Origin: Liopterus haemorrhoidalis
Taxonomy: Eukaryota; Arthropoda; Insecta; Coleoptera; Dytiscidae
DNA: 64,000 nt
Reading direction: 5' to 3'
NCBI GenBank assembly: GCA_963971575.1
Contig: OZ020611.1
Location: forward strand, 145,788,419 to 145,852,418
The notes beneath the pieces are model-generated. The model made no database searches. It worked only from the letters and a program-made list of their open reading frames with translations, and was not told the DNA's origin. The position numbers were made by a program, and so were the translations under genes. Positions 44,271 through 55,119 of the stretch are shown here, in pieces. Position 1 is the stretch's first letter. Every line of letters begins with the position of its first letter.

Positions 44271-44892
44271 CAGGGGTGGAGTAGATTTAGACAGTTGCAT
44301 AATGATTTTATTGAAACCTTAACTCATAAAAAATATTAAACAACCAAGTACCTTGAAGTACCCAAGTACGAATGATATTTATTGAGTTTATAGAATACAA
44401 TATAATAGTACTTAGGGCCGAAATATCCACCTTCTTATGAAATTGCTAATAACTACTAGGCAATATTAGACAAAGACATACTTATACAGAAACCTGTATA
44501 GTAAAGTGAGACAGTTGTCAATATTTGCAATTCAGAATCTGTCAAAAACTAACCAAAATAATTCCATAATAATGTTGGGAGAAGTAGAGGACAACAAATT
44601 TTACAGAAAAAGAGGAAAATAAAAGTTTCTGGAAGAAGAAAATTAGTTAAAATTAAAAAAGAAGAAAAAAAAAACTAAAACTGGATATTCGGGATAGACT
44701 ATTTGATTTTGTTACAAAAAGAAAATAATAGAATTGCCTCAGTATTTGAGACCCAAATTTTTCAGTTAATAATATAAACAATATTTATAGTGTAATTTCT
44801 AATTGTTTGCATTTAGTTAAATTCAAATGATACTGTTCAATGTTACAGACAACGTTAACGTTACAGACAACAACAACATTATACCAGAACTA

Positions 44893-45678
44893 TTTTTTTT
44901 CCAAGTTCCGCTGAGTTAGTAAAAACAAATAAGGGTAATAAGAAAAGTTTTAATATACACAAGAGTTACACATATATCTACATTAATTTTCAACGTAGTC
45001 ACCATCAATATTAAGGGATTTGTCGTAACGGGAAACCAGTTTTGTATACCCTCCTCATATCATGTTGCCGCCTGGGTTCTCATCCAATCTTGCACACTGG
45101 TTTTCAGCACCTCATTAGTGCTGAACTGCTTCTTTCCCAGCCACACTTTCATCCTGGTGAACAAATGAAAATAACTTGCCAAACTCGGGTTGTAGGGCGG
45201 ATGGCCGAATATCTCCCATCCGAAATTCTTGAGCAGTTCATTTGTTTGTTCTGCGGTATGAGGGCATTATCATGAAGAAGGACAATGCTTGATGACAACA
45301 TGTCACTCCTTTTTCTGCATTGCTCTCCGTAGACATCCGTAGAGAGTTCAGAAATTGTGAATTGTTGGCGTTCACAAATCACTTTGTTCACTTTTTCGAC
45401 AATGTCGTTTGTTGCTTCGGACTTCCTTCCCTGACCCACTTCATCACGGACATCAGTTCGTCTTTCCTTTTGCTTATAAAAAATGAATCACAGAGCGAAT
45501 CTTACATGCGGTGAGATCTTCGATTGTAGTAGCCATGATAAAATAACACTCATATCAAAACTACGACACGTAATAGCCGAACCAGTTGGGAGGTACTGCT
45601 AAACATTACTGCGCAAGTACCGCTTAACAATGGCAACTGAGTCTCCATTGCCAACCGAACGGAACTTGAAAAATAAAA
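44893..45678 (-). mobile_element. Internally deleted mariner of a second lineage
   Basis: 786 bp between TA dinucleotides (44891-44892, 45679-45680). The ends TTTTTTTTCCAAGTTCCG and the reverse complement TTTTATTTTTCAAGTTCCG are inverted repeats. The minus strand reads EATNDIVEKVNKVICERQQF, TISELSTDVYG (helix-turn-helix), then RKRSDMLSSSIVLLHDNA, followed by a shifted frame with EIFGHPPYNPSLASYFHLFT. The second catalytic Asp (HDNA) is kept; the first is lost with the deleted centre, and the third (SDYHLF in intact mariners) is missing in SYFHLF. It is not of the 10.6/35.1-kb family. Confidence 0.85.
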
Positions 45679-45684
45679 TAGCCC

Positions 45685-47520
45685 TCGTAATAATATTAAT
45701 GCCATTATTAAGAATATATAAGTTTTTAAACAATGTCAAAGTTAATATCTACAAAATAATTTTTTTGTTTTTAATAAAGTTCTAAAATAATCTGAAAAAG
45801 GTCGCCATACATTATTTTCCATGTATCGTTCAACATATAAAAGTTATCATTTCTATCCATGACACTGTATGGTTTTCTAGTTTTCGATAAAACCAATAAT
45901 TTTTCTTTCTTCTTTTTTTCCACTCTCAGTTTCATCGTTCAGTTCTTCAAAATTCACCTTAATACATAATTTTTTAGATTATATTTCACTTAATATAAAA
46001 ATCTCTTTTTATAATATTTATTTTAATGTGTACTTGCCTTTACACATATAAGAGTAATGATAAGTTTTTTTTATTCAAACTAATTTATCACACAAATTAT
46101 TAACTTTATATATTTATAAGCTGAATTACTGAGCTACTTTTAGTACATTATAAGAAATGTACCCAATAAGAGTGGTTGTTAGGTATATGAAATTTATTTG
46201 GAAGTGGATATCCGAAAAAAATATATATATGAAGCTAATAAATATATTAGGTACCTTATTAGGAGGTGAATATTTCGGACCTTAGTATTTGTTATTAGTT
46301 AACTATCGAGTAAATATATTTAATGCTGAAAAATTAAGCATAGAATTTTATGTAAGATGCTTGTCTGGACATAACTTTGATTTATTGAGGTTAAGAAAGT
46401 TTTGCCACGATTCATTTTATGCCATCTTGAATGGGATAATAAAACACACAATTTGGTTGTGGATTCTATTAATGTCATCATATTTACTTTGCAGTTCTAA
46501 ATCAGAATCTGAGCTATAATTCATTATATTATTTGTTTTGGGTATTTACTAGAGTTTCTGACTTTCAGATCAAAATTTTAGGAAATTGTTGTTTTGACAC
46601 ATAATTTTTGGTTTTTCAATTAAATTAATTTTCTTTTTACAAATTTGGCTTGTTTTTCTCAAAAAACCCGTCTCTCCATCTCTGAAATTATTATTCTGTG
46701 CTTTTCTAGTACTTTAAACTAATCCAAATCTGTCCCATATAATTGGTGCAAATATGTTTATATTATATAAGAAGGTTAATATAATATATGATGTATTATA
46801 AAATTCGATCTTAAAGAAGCACGCTGCTTTCGGTTTTGTTAAGCTATGAAAAAGTGCTATCTGCGTAGAGTACAAATAATTTATCAATAGATAACTGAAT
46901 GCTTGTTTCGACCTTATGAACAAAAAGTGTGCATACTTCCATTTGTATTTATAACTTTTAACGCTTGGAATTTCTTACAAATTTGTAAGAACGCCAAAAC
47001 TAGAAATATTCGGTACTAAGCAAACAACTAGATTCAAAAAGAAAATGAAGCGGCAAAATTGAATGGCTCCTATGTCTAAATGTGCTCCACTCCACCCTTA
47101 GTGAACTTTGGAAAAAAGGGTCGGTATACTACCAAATCACCGGGCCAGCTATGTAATTCCAATCCGCCTTTGACTGCACGTTCGGATTTTTATTAAGTAT
47201 TAGATGGACCAGAGCTAACCTTGTTATTTTATTAATCCAACATACTATACGCGGGCCATATTCTTTCTGGCAAGAAATCGCAGCGAGTTAGTGGAAAAAC
47301 ACACTTGCAGAAACTTCACTCCATGAATTACTCCAAAGAACTCTATAATGTTTACAAATTACGTTCGAAACTGGCTGCCGTCATAAGCGGATAAAATAGT
47401 AACGTTAATAGGCCATAAATCGGAAGTTTATAGATACTTGTTTTATACATGGCAGGAATAATAAGGCATGAGAAGTTGTGGGCCAATATATTTATTCAGA
47501 GCTTAACTCTATTTATTTAT
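45685..47520. other. Unassigned AT-rich sequence
   Basis: A frame of 76 codons at 46289-46519 has no known motif. CACTCCACCCTTAG at 47090-47103 may be the right end of an element starting near 44272 (see findings). Otherwise nothing is recognised. Confidence 0.35.
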
Positions 47521-47524
47521 TATT

Positions 47525-48310
47525 ATTTTTTTTTTATTGAAGGTGATTATTGGCTTCTCTCGGATATCTCCAGTGAGCCAGTTTCTATTACTATTTTTAA
47601 TGTAGATGTATGTAAATGATGAGGGGAAGTGGATTGGAGGAATAGTACGGGAGCAGGATGTTGGCGAGAGGCCGCGACGGCAGGATGTTCAGGAGGTAGC
47701 AATGTTGGGGTGACAATAGAGGGGGGAGTTAGTAATGAATGTGATATTAATGTTTTTAAAGTTGTATGTCGGTACTTTTAAGATATTCTGAGAGTGCGTT
47801 GTAGATATTTTTGTTGTCTTTAGATAATATAGTTGATATATTAGTAGGGAGTTCGATATTTTCTCTGAGTAACGTCGCCATTAATTTGTCTTACTCATTT
47901 TTTAAATTTATACATGAGAAAATTAAGTGGTTAGGGTCGCCGACTTGGTCGCAATAACTGCATTTGTCGTTATCCACAATGTTAAATGTCTTTAGGTGAG
48001 CTGGGCAGCTGGTGTTGGACAGCCTAAGTCTGAAGATTTTAATTATGGAGCTTCGTGGTAGATTGCGCTTATAAAACCATGGTTTAGTTTGAATTATTTT
48101 TGAGATGTTATAGTATGCTATGCCTTTGTTAATGCTGTTTTTTTTCATATTCCAATTGCCACTCTTGTTTAATTAGTTCATTGCTTGTTTTCATGTATTC
48201 CTTAATGTGTTTGTTGGGAAAATGGTTGAGCCCTCTATTATCACTCTTTTGACTAGATTGTCAGCTATTTCATTACATGCTATGCCGCAATGTACTTTAA
48301 CCCAGATGAC
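47525..48310 (-). mobile_element. 5'-truncated LINE: RNase H tail, Cys knuckle and 3' UTR
   Basis: The minus strand reads WVKVHCGIACNEIADNLVKR (end of RNase H), then after a frameshift an 85-codon frame with RNLPRSSIIKIFRLRLSNTS, CPAHL and CSYCDQVGDPNHLIFSCINL. The knuckle Cx2C...HLxFxC is the I/Jockey-type C-terminal motif. The 3' UTR contains TGGCTCACTGGAGATATCCG and ends AATAAAAAAAAAATAATAAT, an adenine tail seen on the plus strand as a T-run at about 47526-47537. RT and endonuclease domains are lacking. Confidence 0.78.
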
Positions 48311-48569
48311 GTGGGTTTTTATGTTTTGTTCATTTTTCAGGCTTGTAATATTGTGTATAATGTCGTATATTATATTAGAGTGATCTATCAGTTCCTAAAA
48401 TTAATAATAATAATAAAGCCTGAATTTATTAATTTCAATTACAAAATCCTTATGCAAATTTATTTACATACATATGTGAAATAATACAAATTAAAATATA
48501 TTAATAAATAATTAAAATATATAAATAAATAAATACAAATTTAATAATTAATAAATTAACATGTACAGG

Positions 48570-48725
48570 AATTTATGCAACACGTTTTTGGAAAAAGGCC
48601 TTCCCCATTTTACGCCACTCGTTCCTGTTATTTAAAATTCGTCCAGAGGCTTCCAGGATGTTTCTTAATCGCGACGCGTCACCTCTTTACCTGCCTACAT
48701 ATCCTTTTCTTCTTATTTGTTGGGA
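48570..48725 (-). pseudogene. LINE C-terminal tail fragment
   Basis: The minus strand reads RRKGYVGR, a stop, RGDASRLRNILEASGRILNN and RNEWRKMGKAFFQKRVA before a stop. xxxxxWxxxGxAFxQxW is the very end of many arthropod LINE ORFs. Its downstream side (plus 48400-48560) is almost pure A/T, which may be the tail. Confidence 0.5.
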
Positions 48726-48981
48726 CCCAAACTACAGAATTTAAATGTTGGTAAATACTGGCAATTATCCAAAAAAAAATTCAAAAAATTTCCGATTTGA
48801 TTCGAATTTTTTTCGGTATTATTCTCTATTTTCCAGATTGGTTGGTATAAAACTGTAAAAAAAATACAGTAATGCAGGCATACAGAATCCTTTCTTAGGG
48901 AGGGCTCAGAAGCCAATTATTTTAGTTGGGGTATTAGAAACCACATTCATTTCTTTAGGCGGGCTCTCGTTTTATTATAAA

Positions 48982-50150
48982 TAGGGATGTTTCGATACTA
49001 CTGATACGATACCAGTATCGATATTTTTCATTCGATATCGCGATTTTAGTATAGATACTAATCTTCCGATACTTTACTAATGTCAGTGCATTTGACCCAA
49101 TATCGTATCAATATTTTTTTTTTTTATCAGTTTCATATCTGAAATCCAATCCGCTACTGGTTAGGGACGATATGAAAACAGTCTTCCTTAACATATAAAA
49201 TTGTTCAGAAGTTCTTGTCTGTAGTGTCTGTCTGCGACGTCAGTTCCTTCAGAGCCCTTATTTTCGAAAGCAGTGCCCACTGTATACAGAGACAGAAGTA
49301 GGTTTCTGGGCAAAAGGCTTACTAAACTGATTTTCTCGGTGCTTGCAATGAAGAAGAGTGGAGTGTTTAATTATATTTCAAACAATCACTCAGACCTATA
49401 GGCGCTATTGCCTTACCATTTTTTAATACCAACCTGATATTCAATTTCAAAGGTGCAAACTACTGAAATCAAAATTTTCTCTTAGTTTGTTTTTACAAAA
49501 GTGCACAGCATATATAGGATAATCCAAACGTTTAAGCGGAACTAGATTTTGAAATCTAATAATTTTTATCTATTAATTCGGACTTTTGATTATTTTGTTT
49601 AAGCTTTGTAAATCATCCCATTGCAAATTCTAGATTAAATTGATTGTCATTATAAAATGTCTTTTTTATTGCATTTTAATTTTTTGTCATTCTTAATAAA
49701 AATTTCCCATATATTTATTTGTTTTGTCTTCAAAATATGTAAAAAAGTATTAAAATTTTTAATAAATGTTATTTGTTTCCATGGTTTCACTCACAGAACA
49801 GTTTCACTTTTGGAATTTTAAATTTTTACATACCAACCTTAAAAATGAAATAACCGAAGCAAGGTCCGTTCTTGTGATTCGTGACAACCTAAAAGAACGA
49901 AATTCCCATTTAGTTCCACCTAAACGTTTGGAATAGCCTTTATGCTTTAATTTATTTGTTATTGCAAAACAATTAAATTTTTATTAAAAGAATAAAATGT
50001 TTTTTTCGTTTTATAGAAAATATATTCATTTTTCCTTTCGAAACTTGAAAATATCGATATTTTGTTTCGATACGATACCAGTATCGATACTTTTTATTCC
50101 ATATTATCGATACCCAAATATTAATACTTTCTCAGTATCGAATATCCTTA
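48982..50150 (+). mobile_element. hAT element with TATCGATACTGG-type ends and a nested MITE
   Basis: Starts TAGGGATGTTTCGATACTAC and ends CTCAGTATCGAATATCCTTA; the subterminal GATACCAGTATCGATA motif occurs in both ends. ATTATAAA (48974-48981) and ATTATAAG (50151-50158) are a 7/8 match, an 8-bp target duplication of the hAT type. The left 400 bp match 19795-19260 in reverse, including a decayed version of the BED-finger start (AMKKSGVFNYISNNHSD). A GCTATTCC-family MITE is inserted at 49517-49938. No catalytic domain remains. Confidence 0.85.
49517..49938. mobile_element. GCTATTCC-family MITE, copy E
   Basis: The left end is GGATAATCCAAACGTTTAAG, then CGGAACTAG; the right end is CTAGTT-like TTAGTTCCACCTAAACGTTT, then GGAATAGCC. 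This copy preserves the terminus best: the reverse complement of the right end reads GGCTATTCCAAACGTTTAGG. The corresponding site in the hAT copy at 18.6-19.8 kb lacks it, an empty site confirming insertion. Non-coding. Confidence 0.75.
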
Positions 50151-50159
50151 ATTATAAGA

Positions 50160-50955
50160 CACACGTGTCCCTTAAAATATTTTTTATTGCAGGGGGAGCT
50201 CAAGCCGGTAAACCCCCCGCCTTGGGTGCGCGCCTGTAGTATAGCATATTATTGTGAATCGGAACAATGCGTTCGGAATTTTGGAACGAATTGAAACTCT
50301 TTTTAATTTTCGTCATCATATCAAAATTTTAATCACCATCTGTAAGTAAGCCTCAGAAAAAAAAATTAACCTTATTTCATAATACCTTTTTGAAGACAAA
50401 TAGTAACGAGGACTAAATTTTGTCATGAACTCGAGAACATTCACAGATCGACCTGTTGCCATGCAATGCTCATAACTTCTATCCAACGAAAAAGGTCAAA
50501 GGTCGACGTTTTGCATCGTATAACGATTTCCATGATACTGAATGAATTTTTTTGTCAGAAATAGTATCAAATGTTTTTTAGGTGTTTTTATTTTAGTGTA
50601 GTTTGTTTTGGAGTAATTATTGCAATTTATCGTTTATTTAATTAGTTCAATGCAGTGGCATTAAATAAAATTACCAGAAGAGTGAGATTCATCTGGCCGG
50701 CATTTGACGAAGTCACTATTAGGCTGTTTTCACTATAGTTAGGCAATTGTCACTATACAGTCTGTATAATATGACGTCCTTGTTTATTTTTGGCGAACTA
50801 TAAGAGAGAAAAGAAAAAAACCAAAAACAATTTAAAAATTTATTGTAAATACTAGGTTATTACCCGTCAACAATGACGAATTTATAATATAAAAATTTAA
50901 ATTGTTTTTATGTGTATTTGGTTTTATTTTTTAACGTATCTTTATTTCATCGCCG
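50160..50955. other. Unassigned sequence
   Basis: CAGGGGGAGCTCAAGCCGG at about 50191, followed by TAAACCCCCCGCC, is GC-rich and might be a lone hAT-like terminus; no partner was found. TCACTATA-type phrases repeat near 50715-50760. Confidence 0.35.
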
Positions 50956-51055
50956 GTCAGCGAATCACGGGACAGGATGTCACCAAATAGCCAATCACGG
51001 GAGAGGGTGTCCCCAGTTAGCCAATCATGAGAACCTTAGGAAAAATTGACGTCAT
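50950..51055. repeat. Three short tandem units with CCAAT-like cores
   Basis: About 28-30 bp units: CGGTCAGCGAATCACGGGAC..., TAGCCAATCACGGGAGAGGG... and TTAGCCAATCATGAGAACC. The last unit continues into an 80-bp direct repeat (51019-51098) that returns at 51675-51753. Confidence 0.6.
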
Positions 51056-51098
51056 AATGTTACCGACACTACATATAGACATTTGCTAATTATATAGT
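51019..51098 (+). repeat. Direct repeat left of a tandem array
   Basis: GCCAATCATGAGAACCTTAG, GAAAAATTGACGTCATAATG, TTACC and CTAATTATATA recur in the same order and orientation at 51675-51753, with substitutions. The pair brackets the 121-bp array. Confidence 0.7.
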
Positions 51099-51189
51099 TA
51101 AATTATTTATTCACAAACTTTTTAAGATGGGAAAACGATTCATTTTTACTCAGTACATTACATTTATATTGTTAAAACTAAAAATAATT

Positions 51190-51655
51190 TGAGACGTTTA
51201 TTTATGCCTACGAAACCCTAGGTATTTATGTACATATGTAATTATATTCGTAGATTCTTAGAGAATAAATCTGCAAAATATTGTTCATATCGGTTAAAGG
51301 ATATAAGAGTGTCTAGAGTTTCTTATTTATGCCTACGAAACCCTAGATATTTCTATATGTTATTTTATCCGCAGATTCTTAGAAAATAAATCTGCAAAAT
51401 ATTTTTCATATCGATCATAGGATATAGGAGTGTCTAGAGTTTCTTGTTTATACCTACGAAACCCTAGACATTTCTATATGTTATTTTATCCGCAGATTCT
51501 TAGAGAATAAATTTGCAAAATACTATTTAAATCCGTCTAATCATATAGGAGTGTCTAGAGTTTCTTGTTTATGCCTAAGAAATACTACACATTTCTATAT
51601 GTAATTATATTCGTAGATTCCTAGAGAATAAATCTGCAAAATACCTGTCAATCAA
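51190..51655. repeat. Tandem array of a 121-bp unit, about four copies
   Basis: GCCTACGAAACCCTAG or variants occur at about 51206, 51331, 51452 and 51573, a spacing of 125, 121 and 121 bp. Each unit also has GTAGATTCTTAGAGAATAAA (or GCAGATTC...), TCTGCAAAATA and GTGTCTAGAGTTTCTT. Units differ by roughly 10-15% by eye. No open frame spans the units. Confidence 0.85.
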
Positions 51656-51674
51656 GAAACCTTAAGAGTCCCCA

Positions 51675-51753
51675 GTTAGCCAACCACGAGAACTTTAGGA
51701 AAAACGACGTCACAGTGTTACCCAGATCACAAACACACACTAGCTAATTATAT
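51675..51753 (+). repeat. Direct repeat right of the tandem array
   Basis: GTTAGCCAACCACGAGAACT, AAAAACGACGTCACAGTG and CTAGCTAATTATATA match 51019-51098. Its position immediately before the palindrome at 51774 suggests that both belong to one element or locus. Confidence 0.7.
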
Positions 51754-51773
51754 ATGTACGATTATCACGCTAC

Positions 51774-51900
51774 TATACTAGCATCGGCGAATCAACGCAG
51801 TTACGTCACACGACGTAACAAACAATTGCATTGTTCCAAACAATTCAGTCGTTTGTTACGTATTGTGACGTAACTGCGTTTATTCGCCGACGCTAGTATA
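51774..51900. repeat. Large palindrome with 50-bp arms
   Basis: Left arm 51774-51823 (TATACTAGCATCGGCGAATC...GTAACAAAC) and right arm 51851-51900 are reverse complements with about four or five mismatches, around a 27-bp spacer. The arms contain GTTACGTCACA, and TGACGTAAC in the other. It could be a small MITE or a foldback element; no target duplication beyond the arm was found. Confidence 0.85.
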
Positions 51901-51904
51901 CCTA

Positions 51905-52510
51905 ATAATTGGCCTAATCTCCATTATTATCAATTATTGCTTGGCATCTTTTCGGTACACTTTCTAGCTGCTTTTCGATATACGACTTTGGCAGTGATCT
52001 CCATATCTACCGTATTTCACGAGTTAGCTGATCTAAATTTTGAACATTTTTTGTTCGAAGCTTATATTTCATGTAGCCCCATATTCATCCAGCCATAAAA
52101 TCTAGATTCATCAGAGAAAACTTCAATCGCGGTCTAAATTTTCCTTGACCCAAGCGAGTCGTTTTTCGACATGTTTCACCGATAACAACGGTTTTTGTTT
52201 GGTGCTCTTGAATTTAATGCCATTTTCAATTAAACGACTTCTCAGGGTCATTAACTTAATGTTTGTTTTTTAACAAAATTGCCTGATATTTACGTAAAGA
52301 TAACATAGCATTATTTTTAAGAATGTTGAAAATCAATTTTTTTAATCTTGTTTTTTAGTAGTCACTTTTATTAATCCACGATTAGATAAATCGTCAAATT
52401 ATTTATTAATTTTACAACATTTCACCCAATACTTCACAAAGTCTACTGACTTATGTATATATTTTGCTGCACTTGAAAAGGACATTTTTGGCCCTTATGG
52501 GCGGGTGCAT
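51905..52510 (-). pseudogene. Tc1-like transposase remnant
   Basis: Minus-strand frames in order: MSFSSAAKYIHKSVDFVKYW (HTH start), LSNRGLIKVTTKKQD (link to the second HTH), RLIENGIKFKSTKQKPLLSV and KHVEKRLAWVKENLDRDW-like, DESRFYGWMNMGLHE (around the second catalytic Asp, DESxF), then NLDQLTREIR and SYIEKQLESVPKRCQAIIDN, NGD. This is the domain order of a Tc1 transposase. The first catalytic region and the segment with the third acidic residue (between GLHE and NLDQL) are deleted, and stops are frequent. It lies right beside the palindrome at 51774-51900; TIRs of the Tc1 were not found. Confidence 0.75.
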
Positions 52511-52619
52511 AAAAAAATCGCTTCAAATGTTGCATAAATAGCACCCATTATTACACAACCGCACTCCTGAAAGACAAAACACTAACTAAACAATTTTTAT
52601 TATAGGGCGTATTAGATCT

Positions 52620-53050
52620 TGATGTGCTTATCATGTTTCAATTTACTCAAAATAATAAATAATATCGTTGATTGCCCACCACTACTAGATCATTTACGCT
52701 TACACATCCCTAACTACATCACGAGAAATACCTTTTTTACTTACCTTTTAACAAAACAAACTCGGCTTTTAACTCACCGCTGAACAGAATCTGCTCAAAC
52801 TTTAACAATATCTCAACAAATGACAACTTTCCCGATATATTTTTGCTAAATCTCACACAGTTTAAAAAATGTATTCTACGACTATTATAATTGCTATTAT
52901 AACATCAAAAATATGAAAATTTTACTATTACTGTAGTTTGTGTTATATCTAAATGTATTAATTATACCAGTGCCACACTGTTATTGGGCATGTCCTGTTG
53001 TGTGGCCGAATTTGGTAAAATGAAAAAAATAAATAAATAAATAAAAAAAA
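52620..53050 (+). pseudogene. LINE C-terminus and A-rich tail (CR1/Jockey-like)
   Basis: The frame reads LRLHIPNYITREIPFLLTF and, after a stop, NSPLNRICSNFNNISTNDNF, PDIFLLNLTQFKKCILRLL and a stop near 52890. RxxxxFxxPxxRTNxxxNSPLxRxxxxxN...D.F is the final segment of a group of LINE ORFs. The 3' UTR (GGGCATGTCCTGTTGTGTGG) ends in an A-rich (AAAT)n tail at 53020-53049. 5'-truncated; RT is not present. Confidence 0.62.
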
Positions 53051-53148
53051 CTGTTTATTATTTGTGCACATGCCTGATCATGAGTCATAAGCATGTATGT
53101 CTTATTATACAGACTTTTCTACCACTATGGTTGGACTGTATGCGGTTA

Positions 53149-53730
53149 CAGGCGGACAAACTTCTCGTGGCCGGGCGTGAAACATGCGCGTGAAATTTGT
53201 AGTGGAGATTATAACTTTGGCGAATTGCATTATTTCCTACACACGCTATTACAGTCAAGTGCATAAGCGCAACATTCAAAATATATTAAATATTTAAAAT
53301 CATGGAGACAAAAAGCAAACTAGGTGGACGTGCTAGCGGACGGTTAATAGTAAAAGTAGAGAAATATTTATCAATGTTCTTGAATTTTGTAAGCCTATAT
53401 TATTTACAATCTACTTGAAATTGCTGAAGTTTAGAGAAAGACACGGGACGGGGGTGCTCTGGTCAATAAACAAGTCGACAAAGTGAACGTCAAATGCAGT
53501 AATCACTTAAATCAAGCAGCTACGTTTCTATAGTTTTGTTGTTCGACTGTGATGGGAGGAACTTGTGTTTATAGACGTACCTAACTGATAAATATAATGT
53601 ACACGTGTAAGAATGATTCTTTGACTGAACTTGATTCTTTGACTGTTCTCTGTATCTGTCTCTGTCTTTCATAGTGCCCTCTCTATGTGCACCATAAGCC
53701 ATGCCCGGCCACGAGAAGTTTGTCCGCCTG
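53149..53730. mobile_element. TA-flanked MITE with 32-bp TIRs
   Basis: Both ends are CAGGCGGACAAACTTCTCGT continuing GGCCGGGC(G/A)TG, with one mismatch in 32 bp. TA is present directly outside both ends (53147-53148, 53731-53732), as for Tc1/mariner-type elements. 582 bp with no motif-bearing frame. Whether a TA duplication is real rather than chance is less certain than the TIR. Confidence 0.82.
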
Positions 53731-53734
53731 TACA

Positions 53735-54080
53735 TTGGGTGATCTGCACATTACTACGATCGTTTGATAAGTCCGTACAAAAATAATGGAAACGACTTCT
53801 TTTTGAAATTTTTTTTTTTTTTTTTTTCTACATATTACATTTCCCGTAATTGTCGATATTGGTCAATACATTTAGTCCAGCAATTTTCAAGCTAACAGCT
53901 ATTTTTTCCTGGAGGGGATAATGAAATACGACTTTTCCAGCTTTGCAAAATAATCGTTTGTTTCACTAATCACTTGGAATTTGGTGCAAATTTCTTCCTT
54001 GCAAGAATTTTTTCATATTTGGGAACAAGTAGTAGACCGAGGAGGTCAAATATGGTGAATACAATAGGTGCGGATCAATT
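53735..54080. other. Unassigned sequence
   Basis: A T-run lies at 53809-53828. The minus strand could be a mariner remnant (AAATTTGACCTCCTCGGTCT-like wording) but no motif is clear. Confidence 0.3.
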
Positions 54081-54084
54081 TCTT

Positions 54085-54480
54085 AGCGTAAGTCTAACAG
54101 ATTTGTCACTGCAATCACAGACGAGGAATAGGATGGGGGAAAAACTATGACACATATTTGGCGACAATTCCACAGAAAATCTGATTTTTCAAAAATATTA
54201 ATTTGCTGGTTTATCCAATCAGACTTCTTAAGTCTCATTAGATACCCCACTCAAATATTTATTTTTTCATTGAATACATATTTGTTTATATTTTTCTCGC
54301 GATGTTTTTTGTTGAACTGTCAGTAGTTTTGCAATAGATGGGTCAAAGAATGGTTCAAGCGTGCCAAATTTTAATTTCTGAGGTCCAGCCGTTTGGCAAC
54401 AATTTCTACCAAACAGACAGACAGAGAAACATGAGTGTCATGGGAAACATGTAAAAATGAAAAGATATAATAGTTCTTTC
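54085..54480 (-). repeat. Dispersed repeat with GTCT/AAACGGCTG core, copy 2
   Basis: The reverse complement reads CTGTCTGTCTGTTTGGTAGA, AACGGCTGGACCTCAG, CATTCTTTGACCC, AAAATATAAACAAATATGTA and GGGGTATCTAATGAGA. The same order occurs at 63105-63435. This is a common-looking arthropod dispersed repeat; class unknown, no coding capacity. Confidence 0.7.
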
Positions 54481-54715
54481 CAATAAATTTTGAATTCGTC
54501 ATTATCATACCATCCAAGAGAAAGAGTTTCAGCAGGAGGTGAAGAGAATGTGAGACAAATGGACAAATTTCTAACAAAAGACTCCGTGTTTGGATGTGTT
54601 TCATAGTAGAAAAACTGAAAATCAACAGAGACGCACTAGTGCTAGTGCTAGTAGATGATATAAAATAGTATGTACAAGTGTCAGCAACCATTTTTACGTC
54701 GCGGATCACTTTCAT

Positions 54716-54960
54716 CAGGGCCGGCCAGAGGGCGGTGCGAATGGTGTGACCGCACAAGGTCCCGCGCGACCCTAGTTTTTTTTTTTTTTATTTATTGAAT
54801 GACTAAATCGGTTCTTTTCATAGTTGCAGTTTACCTTTATACAAAATATGAAATGATTTGGACATATTTATACTAAATATGTATAAACTATGCAGCCAGT
54901 ACCGAAGAAAGCCCCGAACGATAATCTTGCACCGGGCCCGCTTTTTCTTGGCCGGCCCTG
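54716..54960. mobile_element. hAT MITE with 8-bp target duplication
   Basis: Ends CAGGGCCGGCCAGAGG and, reversed, CAGGGCCGGCCAAGAA. ACTTTCAT is duplicated exactly at 54708-54715 and 54961-54968. 245 bp, non-coding, with a T-run near the left side. Terminus and duplication place it in hAT. Confidence 0.94.
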
Positions 54961-55119
54961 ACTTTCATTAACAAAATTATTATGGTGGGCCATACTTCCT
55001 TTTGTAATTTCTATTTTTTTACGATCGATATTTCTTGTTTACACCGATTAACAGTATTTAAGGTGGTATAAATACTTGTAAGGAGCCTAAAGCAGTGCAA
55101 TATTTTCTTACCGACGGTA

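Noticed and set aside
48713..48916. 67-codon minus-strand frame next to a LINE tail
   Set aside because: No motif; it is upstream of, and not continuous with, the LINE tail frame.
51190..51655. The 121-bp array as a CRISPR array
   Set aside because: Units are contiguous without unique spacers, diverge along their whole length, and the genome is eukaryotic.
54371..54757. 128-codon minus-strand frame
   Set aside because: It spans a hAT MITE terminus and the GTCT dispersed repeat; serine-rich wording reflects repeats, not a protein family.
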